Assembly: GCA_964493785.1 (NCBI GenBank)
Contig: CAZBPM010000022.1
Location: 19,189 to 83,188 of the forward strand
Source: Hyphomicrobium_A sp964493785
GTDB taxonomy: Bacteria; Pseudomonadota; Alphaproteobacteria; Rhizobiales; Hyphomicrobiaceae
Direction: 5' to 3'
Length of the DNA stretch: 64,000 nt
A program made the position numbers and the translations under genes. The notes beneath the pieces are model-generated. The model was not told the origin of the DNA. It ran no database searches and worked only from the letters and a program-made list of their open reading frames with translations. Positions 35,527 to 43,200 of the stretch are shown piece by piece. Each line of letters begins with the position of its first letter. The first letter of the stretch is position 1.

Positions 35527-36051
35527 CTAGGGGCCGACGCCGGTCTTTGAAGCGAGGTTGAAGGCTATGACCAGCAGCGCAGTATACCCGACGATGGCGA
35601 CTGACGGTATGGCGGCAAGGATCGTCGCGGTTCTCAACTTCCCTAGCAGCGTCAGGATCGCAACCAGCGCTGCCATCGCAAGAGGAGCCTGGGCAACGAA
35701 CCGGTCTGTGTAGGTGGTGTCTTCGGGAGCCCACTCTGTCGGCAGGCTGCCGTGCAGCAGGGGTAGCAATCCCAACCAGAACGACAGGTATGCCGCTGAC
35801 ATTGCGAAGAGCGCCAACTGCCATCGGTTTGTGCAGAGGCCCCAGCCGAGCGTTACCGCAACCGCGATCAATGCGGTTTCTCGGAGTACGACCGCCATCA
35901 CGTCGGGGCTTTGCATGTTCGTGGGCAGCAAGATGCGCAGCCGGTAGATGGCCGTTGCTCCGCCAATGATGAATGGAAGAGCCGCAACGCTGATCAGGAT
36001 GCGCATGCTGACCGACATGGTGCGCGGTGTGGGTGCTTCGGCTTCAGTCAC
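35527..36051 (-). CDS. Five-span membrane protein, unrecognised
   Basis: This 174-residue integral membrane protein starts at GTG 36051 behind GAGG. Hydrophobic segments fall at about 17-37, 50-70, 76-98, 122-140 and 145-168. There are few charges in the helices and no motif I recognise. It is divergent from the conserved hypothetical at 36169, with a triple repeat between them. Confidence 0.7.
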   Translation of the reverse strand: MTEAEAPTPRTMSVSMRILISVAALPFIIGGATAIYRLRILLPTNMQSPDVMAVVLRETALIAVAVTLGWGLCTNRWQLALFAMSAAYLSFWLGLLPLLHGSLPTEWAPEDTTYTDRFVAQAPLAMAALVAILTLLGKLRTATILAAIPSVAIVGYTALLVIAFNLASKTGVGP

Positions 36052-36072
36052 GCTTGGATTTCCTCTTCACTT

Positions 36073-36120
36073 CCGGCGCAAGTTATCCGGCGCCAGTTAC
36101 CGAAGGCTGGCGCCAGTTCA
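36073..36120. repeat. Three near-identical CGGCGCMAGTTA copies between divergent genes
   Basis: CCGGCGCAAGTTAT, CCGGCGCCAGTTAC and CTGGCGCCAGTTCA occur in tandem at 36073, 36088 and 36107. They fall between the starts of the genes at 36051 (minus) and 36169 (plus), a place suited to an operator. Confidence 0.4.
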
Positions 36121-36168
36121 CCACTGCGGTGCTTGACGCGAGTTCTTGATTTGTTCTACTAGCGTCGA

Positions 36169-36450
36169 ATGGGCAAACGCAAAGGAGAATTGTCGGCAAG
36201 GATGATCGACGTTGGCTGGCCCCACCAAGTCGCGGTGCCAGCCGAGCTTCTGTATGGGGCGGGCTACCCCAGGGTTCACTTGTTCTGTGAAGGCCTCTCG
36301 CTGTGCCCTCGCAACAGCCACTTCCGCCGCGATGACCGGGATTACGTCGTCTTCTGCTTTGCTGAAGTGAGCCACGCTGAGCGGTTTCGCGCGCGCTTCA
36401 ACGGCGAGATAATTACACCGAGGACAGAGCGTCGGCGCGCGAGGCCCTAG
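36169..36450 (+). CDS. Conserved hypothetical protein common in Rhizobiales
   Basis: This 93-residue protein begins MGKRKGELSARMIDVGWPHQ. A middle LFCEGLSLCPR and the phrase YVVFCFAEVSHAERFRARFNGE follow. From memory, the same layout occurs in many Bradyrhizobium and related genomes, usually as single uncharacterised genes, so it is very probably real. It is soluble with four cysteines. There is no good ribosome binding site, but the N-terminus matches the family start as I recall it. Function unknown. Confidence 0.75.
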   Translation: MGKRKGELSARMIDVGWPHQVAVPAELLYGAGYPRVHLFCEGLSLCPRNSHFRRDDRDYVVFCFAEVSHAERFRARFNGEIITPRTERRRARP

Positions 36451-36511
36451 CTCTTATTCCCTACCCGCGATATTGAGATAGGCAATACCACTGCGTATCC
36501 GGGGGGATAGT

Positions 36512-37573
36512 ATGGCGTCAATCAAGCCAGTAATGGCATTCCTCACCATGAAAGGTGGGGTGGGGAAAACGACACTCGCAGCAAACCTGACGCGCGCGAT
36601 GGCTGATGTCGAGAAGCGCAAGATACTGCTCATCGACGCGGACGCGCAGTGCAACCTCAGCCAATTGTTTTACACGGCGGAAGCACTGGATACGGTTTCA
36701 ACGCGAACCATCTACGAAGCGCTTGCTGGGCACAAGGTGGTGCAACCCGGTGACGTCAAAGAGCAGATCTACAAGAACACGAGCAATGGCAGCGAGATCG
36801 ACTTCGTAAGAGGCTCCTTCGAAACGTTCGGCTTGGCGGTCAACGCATCGTCGCTAATTGAGAAGAGGACGTCAGAGCGCTTCAGTTCGTTCATTAAGAA
36901 GGCGCAGGATGAGTACGACATCATAGCGATCGACACGAACCCCAGTGCTACGTTGGTCACGATGCACGCGCTCGAAGTGTCGAACTTCTTAGTCGCGCCT
37001 ATCACGTTCGATAAGTACTCGATGCGCGGCGTTCATCTAATCACCAATCTGCTCTCGAAAAAGCATGAGTGGCTGGGCAACCCCCTCCGCGTGCGCATTG
37101 TGCCCAACCGCATCAAGCCACCGGGGAATAACGAAAATGAGCGCAGGAAACTGGTTGAGGCCGAAAACAACATCAGGAGGGTGTTCCCCGAATTAGCGCG
37201 CTCCATCGTGCCATACTACATCCGACAGTCAGCAATAGTTTCGAATGAGGCGCGGCAACATGGCTTCATTGCTGATCAATGGACGCCGAACCCCGACCAC
37301 CTCGAAGCTCTAGTCAGTGACTTTCACAATGTCGCGGTCGATCTCCTCAACACGCTCAAGAGAGCCTTTGGCGATGCGCAAAAAGACAGAGGACATTCTT
37401 CGTCAGCTCTCCAAAGAGCACTCAAAGGCATCCTTGGTGAACCTCTGGGTAGACCTAAGCAGACTGACGAAAGAGAAATTTCTGGAAGCGTTGACCGACA
37501 ACTCTTCGCCGACGACCATCAAGTCGGGAGCCAAAGCGAAGGCAAAGACGAGCAACCGGGTCCGCAAGTCTAA
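36512..37573 (+). CDS. ParA-family partition ATPase
   Basis: This 353-residue protein has the deviant Walker A KGGVGKTT at residues 14-21 (signature Lys14 and Lys19), Walker A-prime IDADAQCNLSQ, and the switch-like IIAIDTNPSAT. ParA proteins bind DNA non-specifically in the ATP state and carry plasmids to daughter cells. GGGGGGA precedes the start. No ParB is obvious. The last 66 codons overlap the start of the following gene in another frame, and this C-terminal stretch is polar and low in complexity, suggesting read-through into the neighbour. In an integrative element it may stabilise the excised form. Confidence 0.9.
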   Translation: MASIKPVMAFLTMKGGVGKTTLAANLTRAMADVEKRKILLIDADAQCNLSQLFYTAEALDTVSTRTIYEALAGHKVVQPGDVKEQIYKNTSNGSEIDFVRGSFETFGLAVNASSLIEKRTSERFSSFIKKAQDEYDIIAIDTNPSATLVTMHALEVSNFLVAPITFDKYSMRGVHLITNLLSKKHEWLGNPLRVRIVPNRIKPPGNNENERRKLVEAENNIRRVFPELARSIVPYYIRQSAIVSNEARQHGFIADQWTPNPDHLEALVSDFHNVAVDLLNTLKRAFGDAQKDRGHSSSALQRALKGILGEPLGRPKQTDEREISGSVDRQLFADDHQVGSQSEGKDEQPGPQV

Positions 37574-37799
37574 GATTGAAACCCCAGCCGCTCGCATCGT
37601 CACGCTAGCGTCTGGTGTGATGGAAGACCGCAGCTTTCAGCGGCGACTTCTGGAAGTGCTTCTGGGCCGTGGTTACGTCGCAAGCGACTTCCCAAACGCA
37701 GTGGGCAAAACCCTCGAAGCTTGGCTGGACGAGCTGATGCGGACAGTGCCATCCGCTGAAGTAATGGAAGCCGCGACCACTCTACTGCCACAGCGCTGA
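37374..37799 (+). CDS. Unrecognised ParA-partner candidate
   Basis: This 141-residue soluble protein starts at ATG 37374 (MRKKTEDILRQLSKEHSKAS), inside the parA frame, overlapping by 200 bases. It is helical, with a basic middle (SGAKAKAKTSNRVRKSKIE) and an acidic/Leu-rich C-terminus. Position after parA, size and a basic DNA-binding-like patch fit a centromere-binding partner, but no helix-turn-helix or ribbon motif is obvious. The partner role is inference. Confidence 0.6.
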   Translation: MRKKTEDILRQLSKEHSKASLVNLWVDLSRLTKEKFLEALTDNSSPTTIKSGAKAKAKTSNRVRKSKIETPAARIVTLASGVMEDRSFQRRLLEVLLGRGYVASDFPNAVGKTLEAWLDELMRTVPSAEVMEAATTLLPQR

Positions 37800-38366
37800 G
37801 ATCGCGGAGAAGATCACGAAGAACGCGCCAACGGCCATCGCCACTAAGCGCAGATATCGAACGATCTCCATCGGATCAAGCGTCACCCAGCAGCAAGTGA
37901 AGAGCGTGTGCGGCGACCTTATCGAACTCAGCAGCGTCGACAGAAGCACGTAGGGCGTCGCAAGGAATGCGAGCAGATACTTAAACAGCACGCAAAGTGT
38001 GGTGCTCGCCCCAACTCGGTGGCGAGAGCAGTAGTTGTGACCGATGTGCCCCCAAAGAGTGTGTTCCTCGTGCCGATAAACGAAGGCGTTGATAGCCACG
38101 AATAGACTGGTCCACAAAGCTAGGGCATCAATCAGGCCGCTTGCCCACGGGAGAGACGCCTCGGGACCTAGTGCGAGCCGAACGAGCGGCCCTCTGATGT
38201 GCTCCTGATAGACAGCCAGGACCTGGTGCAGCTCAGCAAGTTCCGCGAGCTTAGGTACTGCGGTCAATGCCAGCATCATTATTGAAACAGCAGCGACGGC
38301 GCCGGCCAAGCTCAGCGGCAGCCGTGCGGTGCGTGGCTTTGACGTGGGGATGCCAACAGAACGCAT
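37782..38366 (-). CDS. Membrane protein, unrecognised
   Basis: This 194-residue protein has about four to five hydrophobic segments (around 17-40, 82-97, 120-142 and 165-190) and short polar loops. It converges on the previous gene and overlaps it by 18 bases at the 3' end. The conserved upstream word CTAATGTGCATCAA occurs about 21 bases before the start. No family was recognised. Confidence 0.7.
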   Translation of the reverse strand: MRSVGIPTSKPRTARLPLSLAGAVAAVSIMMLALTAVPKLAELAELHQVLAVYQEHIRGPLVRLALGPEASLPWASGLIDALALWTSLFVAINAFVYRHEEHTLWGHIGHNYCSRHRVGASTTLCVLFKYLLAFLATPYVLLSTLLSSIRSPHTLFTCCWVTLDPMEIVRYLRLVAMAVGAFFVIFSAISALWQ

Positions 38367-38519
38367 TGGAATAGACTGGAGGCCAATTGATGCACATTAG
38401 AAAGCAGAGCGGCTAATACCCGATACTGCAACGACAAAGGGAAGCGGCCCAAGGGCGTAACAGCTCGGCACCGTCTAAATGTCCGCCGCTGTGCTTGTGA
38501 GGCCACGGTGGGCGCCCAC

Positions 38520-38933
38520 TTACCGGCGATGAGGCGCGAGCACACGAGCGATGATCACTCCGTCGTCAGACACTCGCAGAAGACGTTTTGCCTTGTTGTG
38601 GCTGAACATACTGTAGTCGAGTTCGACCAAGCCGTAGCCGTGTTCACGGAGCACGGTGCGGCGGCGCTCATCGTACCGCCTGCGTTGTTCGCCTCTACTG
38701 CATCCGCTGACAGTGATGCGCCTGTCCATGAAGGCGACGGGCTCGGAATGTTGGCGCTCGCGATACTCGATCACCAAACCATGATCGGGGTAATAGGCGT
38801 CAACCGGTAGCTTCCGACATGTGCCGCGCTTTCCCGGGTCGCCCCTCAAGAAGTCGAACCGATGTTGTCGCGTGCCGACAACGCCTAGGGCTCTGTCGCA
38901 GAGATCGAGCACGTATGCTTCGTCCTTGGGCAT
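38520..38933 (-). CDS. PD-(D/E)XK-like nuclease fold candidate
   Basis: The protein has 137 residues from the ATG at 38933 (an earlier GTG at 38954 is possible). In the middle, PVDAYYPDHGLVIEYRERQH offers D45 and E56-x-R58, the spacing of a PD-(D/E)XK core with Arg in the Lys position. The segment QRRRYDERRRTVLREHGYGL then VELDY has the look of the helix-strand tail seen in VSR/DUF559-type endonucleases. This suggests a small nuclease, but the substitution and lack of a search keep it tentative. The TTGATGCACATTA word overlaps its 5' end. Confidence 0.6.
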   Translation of the reverse strand: MPKDEAYVLDLCDRALGVVGTRQHRFDFLRGDPGKRGTCRKLPVDAYYPDHGLVIEYRERQHSEPVAFMDRRITVSGCSRGEQRRRYDERRRTVLREHGYGLVELDYSMFSHNKAKRLLRVSDDGVIIARVLAPHRR

Positions 38934-38969
38934 GTGGCCGTCTCGTTGATGCACATTAAGTGGGATGGT

Positions 38970-39284
38970 CTAAGCGACGCTTCGTCTTGCAGTTATCCAA
39001 TGAGCCACGAAGAGCGCGGCGAACGCCAAGTTAATCGGAGCCCACGTTGTGCGTGTAAGGTGAACTGGCAGAATTGGATTGAAGATCAGCGCGGCCGATG
39101 CAAGTGCAATTGTCCATGGCGTTAGCGAACGGCCGGCTTCTCGATAGGCATTGTACGCAAGCACTCCAGCGCTCGCAGAGACCACCAAACGAAGTATCGT
39201 GTAATAGCCATACGGAAGCGGAGCGAGAGCTATCGTAAGCATCAAAGCCGGCGCTGCCCACAGCAAGTGAGGAGTGTTCTTCAT
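38970..39284 (-). CDS. Four-span membrane protein (DUF6804-like)
   Basis: This 104-residue protein starts at ATG 39284, which overlaps the stop of the gene before it as ATGA; the frame stays open to 39422 but the extra residues are not membrane-like. Hydrophobic segments LLWAAPALMLTIALAPLPYG, LRLVVSASAGVLAYNAY, WTIALASAALIFNP and LAFAALFVAHW, and the phrase NPILPVHL, match the small DUF6804-type family as I remember it. Function unknown. Confidence 0.7.
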   Translation of the reverse strand: MKNTPHLLWAAPALMLTIALAPLPYGYYTILRLVVSASAGVLAYNAYREAGRSLTPWTIALASAALIFNPILPVHLTRTTWAPINLAFAALFVAHWITARRSVA

Positions 39285-39508
39285 GGCCCGAACAAAGCCA
39301 AAAGCCACGCAGGCGGACCGAACAGCAGAGAGTAGAAGCCGATAGGGGCAGTGATGATGGCGACGGGCCCAAGCAGGCCAAGAGCAAACATCACGAAGCT
39401 TCCAAATTGGATGGAAAGCCAAAGCCAGTACAGGCCTCCAATCCCCAACGCGGGCATAAGCAGGACTATCGCCGCACCGCCAACAGTATCCGTCAATTTT
39501 GCAATCAT
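39281..39508 (-). CDS. Small membrane protein coupled to the DUF6804-like gene
   Basis: This 75-residue protein starts at ATG 39508 behind GAGGG, with a longer frame to 39565. It has two hydrophobic stretches (GGAAIVLLMPALGIGGLYWLW and FVMFALGLLGPVAIITAPIG). Its stop overlaps the next start by four bases, so the pair are translated together. No family was recognised. Confidence 0.65.
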   Translation of the reverse strand: MIAKLTDTVGGAAIVLLMPALGIGGLYWLWLSIQFGSFVMFALGLLGPVAIITAPIGFYSLLFGPPAWLLALFGP

Positions 39509-39921
39509 TGGACCCTCGAAATCAAATAGCGAATGCGGCAACGCTAGGTGCGTCGGGCATTCCAAAGAAGAGGGGGATCAGCGACTATCTGTGGAGAGAT
39601 TAAGCGAGCAATGAAAACACACAGTATTTCGTCGAGCTGAACGTCCACAGCTGCGAGTGCGGAAAGACCTGTTGGGCGCTCCCTTGGACTGACGAGCAAG
39701 GCGCTAGGGATGCGCACAATAGGCACCCGCTGCGAACCTACATCAAGAGAAGGGCTTTCCACCTCCCGAGCCGCGCGTCTCGCACCACGTGATCTTTTCC
39801 GATGCTCAAGATGCAGCCTTGCTGAGAAGCCGGCGTAGGCGCTAGTGAACGTTCGCCCCGTAGTTTATGACGAGGTGGTTGGTGCGATGCGAGCGAAGAA
39901 AAGATTGCACGTGCGCCGATG
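39509..39921. other. About 410 bases without a supported gene
   Basis: A 72-codon minus frame (39544-39762) lacks a ribosome binding site and protein-like composition. I see no repeats or strong hairpins. It presumably includes the promoter of the membrane pair. Confidence 0.35.
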
Positions 39922-41358
39922 TTAGGCCTGATGCTTTTTCCGCGCAGCTCTAACTAACTCAATTCCCTCTTCATAAAGAGCGTCGGCGTCGGGTAGTGTT
40001 ATCGAGCGAGCCAATAAGCTATCTAGGTTCTCTCTTGTGAGTACTAGGACGCCAAGCTTTTCCGCAGCGGCCATCTCGGCTTCGATGTCCGTTGCCCTCA
40101 ACGATGTCACGAGGACAGGGAGGATCGAACGGTGGTTCTGCCCGGCGGCATCGAGTTTCCGACGAAGCTTGGCTGAATTGGCTACGAGGTCTGGCAGCTT
40201 CTTGTCTGAGCCGAGGTGCTTGGTGGTGCACTCGATGACGGCGAAATGCCCAGCTGGAGACATAGCAATATTGTCGGGGCCAGGGATCTGCTTTCGTGTT
40301 CCTCCGATGTGAACGCCAACAAAGCCGTGTATAGCCAGTATCCAAGAAACGGCTGCCTCAAGATCACGTGCTTCGTAACTCCTTCCCTCTGCGCTGTCTA
40401 AAATAGTAGTGATGCTCGCCAAGCCGTCGTCAAATGCCTCGAAAGCGGTTCGCATAGCGTTTGGGAGGCGGGCGGGATCGAGCAGGTAATACTGGTGCTG
40501 TGCTAGTCCACCGCAGCTGACTATGGTGTGCACGACGCTACCAACCGGGACCTCAATGCTAGCTTCACCTAGCATTACGGGCTCTTCGACGGTCCAGCTA
40601 AATTCGCAGCCATTTAGTCGTCCACGGGTGACCGCCCTTTTGTCCTTCACAATGCGGTACCCGACCGTTACTGCGTCAGCGCTTAAGCCCGGTGCTGTTC
40701 TCAGAAGAATTTTGGCTTCGGTGCCATTCACCCTAGACCGCTGATCTATGAAGCCGATTGTTTCCGCCACAATCTCGACAACGCTCGCATTTGTACGAAG
40801 GGCGCCAAGTCCGAGTTCGGTTAGTAGTTCGCCAATGCCATCGTAAGGAACATCGGCGGCCTTGATCGTCCAATCAAGTTCGGCGCTCGGCACTAGTCCC
40901 TCAGCGCTGCCGCCTTCGATAGTAAGAACGCTGATCCTATTCTGAGGCAGCCCCTCGTCATGTAGGGGTGTGAAACCGATGTGGTACCTTTCTCCGAACG
41001 AGGGTTCGAAATTAACGGCCCCCTCTGGCAGCAAAAGCTTGCCTTCGCATAGCGCTGTGACAAGTTCTTCAACTGAAAATCCCAAGTCGGTCAGACGATG
41101 CGCCCCAGCGATGACGCGCGGGCTTGTGAACGACTTTGGCAACTCGAACATGGGCAGTGGCGACATCCGAAGCCGCCCTTTAATAATTGCGTAGCCTGAC
41201 TTTTGTCTGACTGCGACATAGCTGAAGTAACTCTGTGTGTATGCGGATTCGAGCGGCGCAACTGAGCTCAGAAACTCTGCGATGACTTCCCTCGGAACGT
41301 GTGGCCGCTTCATATAGCGTCCTGTACTGTTCTTTGAGGTCGCGTTTTCGCTATCCAT
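39922..41358 (-). CDS. Large protein with C-terminal restriction-endonuclease-like domain
   Basis: This 478-residue soluble protein has GGAGTT at its start. The first 320 residues are unrecognised. The last 150 look like a PD-(D/E)XK domain: a helix DLEAAVSWILAIHGFVG, GPDN with D362, then FAVIECTTK with E376 and K380, and a strand-helix end VLVTSLRATDIEAEMAAAEK then VLVLTRENLDSLL. The order (helix with Glu, D, E-x-x-x-K, later strand) resembles nuclease domains of defence proteins; the exact E-x-K spacing is unusual (ECTTK). It stands alone without a methylase, so it may be a modification-dependent or abortive-infection nuclease. This is inference. Confidence 0.65.
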   Translation of the reverse strand: MDSENATSKNSTGRYMKRPHVPREVIAEFLSSVAPLESAYTQSYFSYVAVRQKSGYAIIKGRLRMSPLPMFELPKSFTSPRVIAGAHRLTDLGFSVEELVTALCEGKLLLPEGAVNFEPSFGERYHIGFTPLHDEGLPQNRISVLTIEGGSAEGLVPSAELDWTIKAADVPYDGIGELLTELGLGALRTNASVVEIVAETIGFIDQRSRVNGTEAKILLRTAPGLSADAVTVGYRIVKDKRAVTRGRLNGCEFSWTVEEPVMLGEASIEVPVGSVVHTIVSCGGLAQHQYYLLDPARLPNAMRTAFEAFDDGLASITTILDSAEGRSYEARDLEAAVSWILAIHGFVGVHIGGTRKQIPGPDNIAMSPAGHFAVIECTTKHLGSDKKLPDLVANSAKLRRKLDAAGQNHRSILPVLVTSLRATDIEAEMAAAEKLGVLVLTRENLDSLLARSITLPDADALYEEGIELVRAARKKHQA

Positions 41359-41705
41359 GCGAACTCCGTAGTTAACCGAGCGGCACTTCGGTAGCGCAAC
41401 TCGAATGGAGCCCTTCGGCTAAATTGGGCTCCCGCGTCCTTGGCGTTTTGGTCCGCGCCTCACAGCGCGTCGTTTTGATGCACACTAGAAAGGTCTATAG
41501 GCGGTAACTCAGATTTTTGAGATTTTGAAACCGCCGGGTGGGGACCGGATTGACTACAAAGGGTCCCATCTCCGCGCTCGGACCCCCCTCCCCCCTCCGC
41601 ACGCGCGCTCGCCCGCATTTTCTCGGGCTGTGATGCGCGTCGAGGCTTTCCGCTCTCATCGTTCATCAATTCACAGACAAAATTTATGAGCAGTGCATTG
41701 ACCGG
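41359..41705. other. About 350 bases without a supported gene
   Basis: A GGTGGGGACCGG stretch, a polypyrimidine tract and one TTGATGCACACTAG word (41475-41488) are present. A 69-codon minus frame (41460-41669) is low in complexity and rejected. It may hold the promoter of the nuclease-like gene. Confidence 0.4.
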
Positions 41706-42161
41706 TCATGCGACCAGGCCGCCGTTCCTCGCCCGAAGGGTTGCTAAAACGTCGAAGGCTTCTGCTAGCAGAGGCTCCATAAAGTCCAGGGCCTGCTGCC
41801 GGTACAGGATGGCGCGGCGGGCCAGCTTCGGCTTCGAGACTTCCACGACGCGGGAGAGGAGAACGCCGGCCAAGATCGTGCGAGAGTGGTAGCCTGCCAA
41901 GTCGCCTTCTCGAAAGGCCTTGTCCGCAGCGCTGAGAAGCATTCCGTCCGCAGCGATGAGCGAGTACGGCGGCACAGCATCCACAACTTGGCGAACCTGG
42001 TCACCGGCCGGAGATCCCGCCGATGCTGCTAGCCACGCGACAACTTGACCGACGGCTAGGGCATAGCTGCTGCGGGCATTTGGTTGGGCAGCGTCTTCGA
42101 CGGCTTGAGACAGGGTGCGTTCGTGCATAGCCAGTCTGCTGCGCTCAATAATGGAAAACAT
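41706..42161 (-). CDS. Unrecognised helical protein, last gene of the element
   Basis: This 151-residue soluble, alanine-rich helical protein starts MFSIIERSRLAMHERTLSQA behind a perfect GAGGAGG. Compact helices (SYALAVGQVVAWLAASAG, LSAADKAFREGDLAGYHSRT) suggest an all-alpha fold. It has no motif I know. The CTAATGCGCTTCAT word lies about 23 bases upstream, like that of other minus-strand genes in this half of the element. It sits about 150 bases inside the right arm sites. Confidence 0.7.
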   Translation of the reverse strand: MFSIIERSRLAMHERTLSQAVEDAAQPNARSSYALAVGQVVAWLAASAGSPAGDQVRQVVDAVPPYSLIAADGMLLSAADKAFREGDLAGYHSRTILAGVLLSRVVEVSKPKLARRAILYRQQALDFMEPLLAEAFDVLATLRARNGGLVA

Positions 42162-42308
42162 TTGGCCTCCTCGCGCTCCGCAATATGAAGCGCATTAGAG
42201 AGCAGCCGGCTGCCACTCGAAGGGCAAGCCGAGAGTTAGTTTGTCCACTTGATCCCACAGGTTCAGCCGAACCTGTAGCCCTGCAACTCGTGCGATTTCG
42301 GGGCTATT

Positions 42309-42337
42309 GGTAGACGGCTGGTAGACGGCTGGTAGAC
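42309..42337. promoter_or_regulatory. Right arm-type integrase site candidates
   Basis: Three GGTAGAC boxes at 42309-42315, 42320-42326 and 42331-42337 form an 11-bp tandem repeat (GGTAGACGGCT). They match the three boxes at the left end in sequence and orientation. They lie about 75 bases inside the right attachment repeat. Confidence 0.6.
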
Positions 42338-42410
42338 GGCGCGCGAATTTTGCGCGTGTGCTACAGCACCTCGACACGCCAGAAATGCCTGATTTTATTG
42401 GGTAAAAGCT

Positions 42411-42488
<78 letters not shown>

Positions 42489-42630
42489 GACCGTTGGGAA
42501 TAGTTCGCGATCGACTGGCGGTCGCGAACGAGCGGCCTCTCTAGTGCCTTCGCCGCAAAACTGCAAGGGCGAAATTGCTGCCCCGACGGCGAGCACAGGA
42601 GAGGCTCAAAACTCAATCGGCGACGAGGAC

Positions 42631-42999
42631 TTAGGGCTCCTCGTCACCCTCTACGGGGCCGCCGACGATGTCGGAAACGTTGCCCTCGTCCTCCTCCTCC
42701 TCGAGGAAGGTCTCGTCCGCGGCGTCGGCGCCGGCGTCGTCCGCCTCCTCGTCGTCGACGTCGACCAGCGCCTCCTCGGCGTCAGCCTCGGCGGCGACGG
42801 GCTCGAACTCCGGCTTCTTCACCTTGCGCTGCTTTTCCTCTGCAGCGAGGGCAGCCGCGCTGACCGGGGAGTGGGCAATCGCATACTTCGACCCGCAGAT
42901 CGGGCAGATGATAGGATTGCGACTGAGATCGTAGAAGCGGGCGCCGCAATCGCCGTTCTGGCAGGTGCGCTTAGTGCCGCGTTCTTTATTGGTCGCCAT
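42631..42999 (-). CDS. TIGR02300-family small acidic protein with zinc ribbon
   Basis: The protein has 122 residues from ATG 42999; the frame is open upstream but MATNKERGTKRTCQ is the family start. The N-terminal part has a zinc-ribbon-like CQNGDCGARFYDL and CPICGSKY, the FYDLN motif that defines the family. The rest is very acidic (EEALVDVDDEEADDAGADAA). It is divergent from aroA, a gene order widely kept in alphaproteobacteria. Function is not known; a nucleic-acid or chaperone role has been suggested from composition only. Confidence 0.9.
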   Translation of the reverse strand: MATNKERGTKRTCQNGDCGARFYDLSRNPIICPICGSKYAIAHSPVSAAALAAEEKQRKVKKPEFEPVAAEADAEEALVDVDDEEADDAGADAADETFLEEEEDEGNVSDIVGGPVEGDEEP

Positions 43000-43200
43000 G
43001 AAGCCAACCTTGCTATGTCGGAAAGGGGGAGTTTTGTGCCCTCTGCCACATGGCCTGGAGCTTGTCAAAAACAAACCTCGCTTGCCCGCGGCGGCGTTGA
43101 CAGCGGGCGAGCCAGTCGGCTCTATCGCTCGCGCATCCTCAAGGTCCGATCCGACCGATTTCTCCAAAGCCGGAGCACTGCGCTCTTGTCCGCTGATATC

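Noticed and set aside
39544..39762. 72-codon minus-strand frame
   Set aside because: No ribosome binding site, no protein-like pattern, flanked by gene-free DNA.
41460..41669. 69-codon minus-strand frame
   Set aside because: Low complexity and no start signal.
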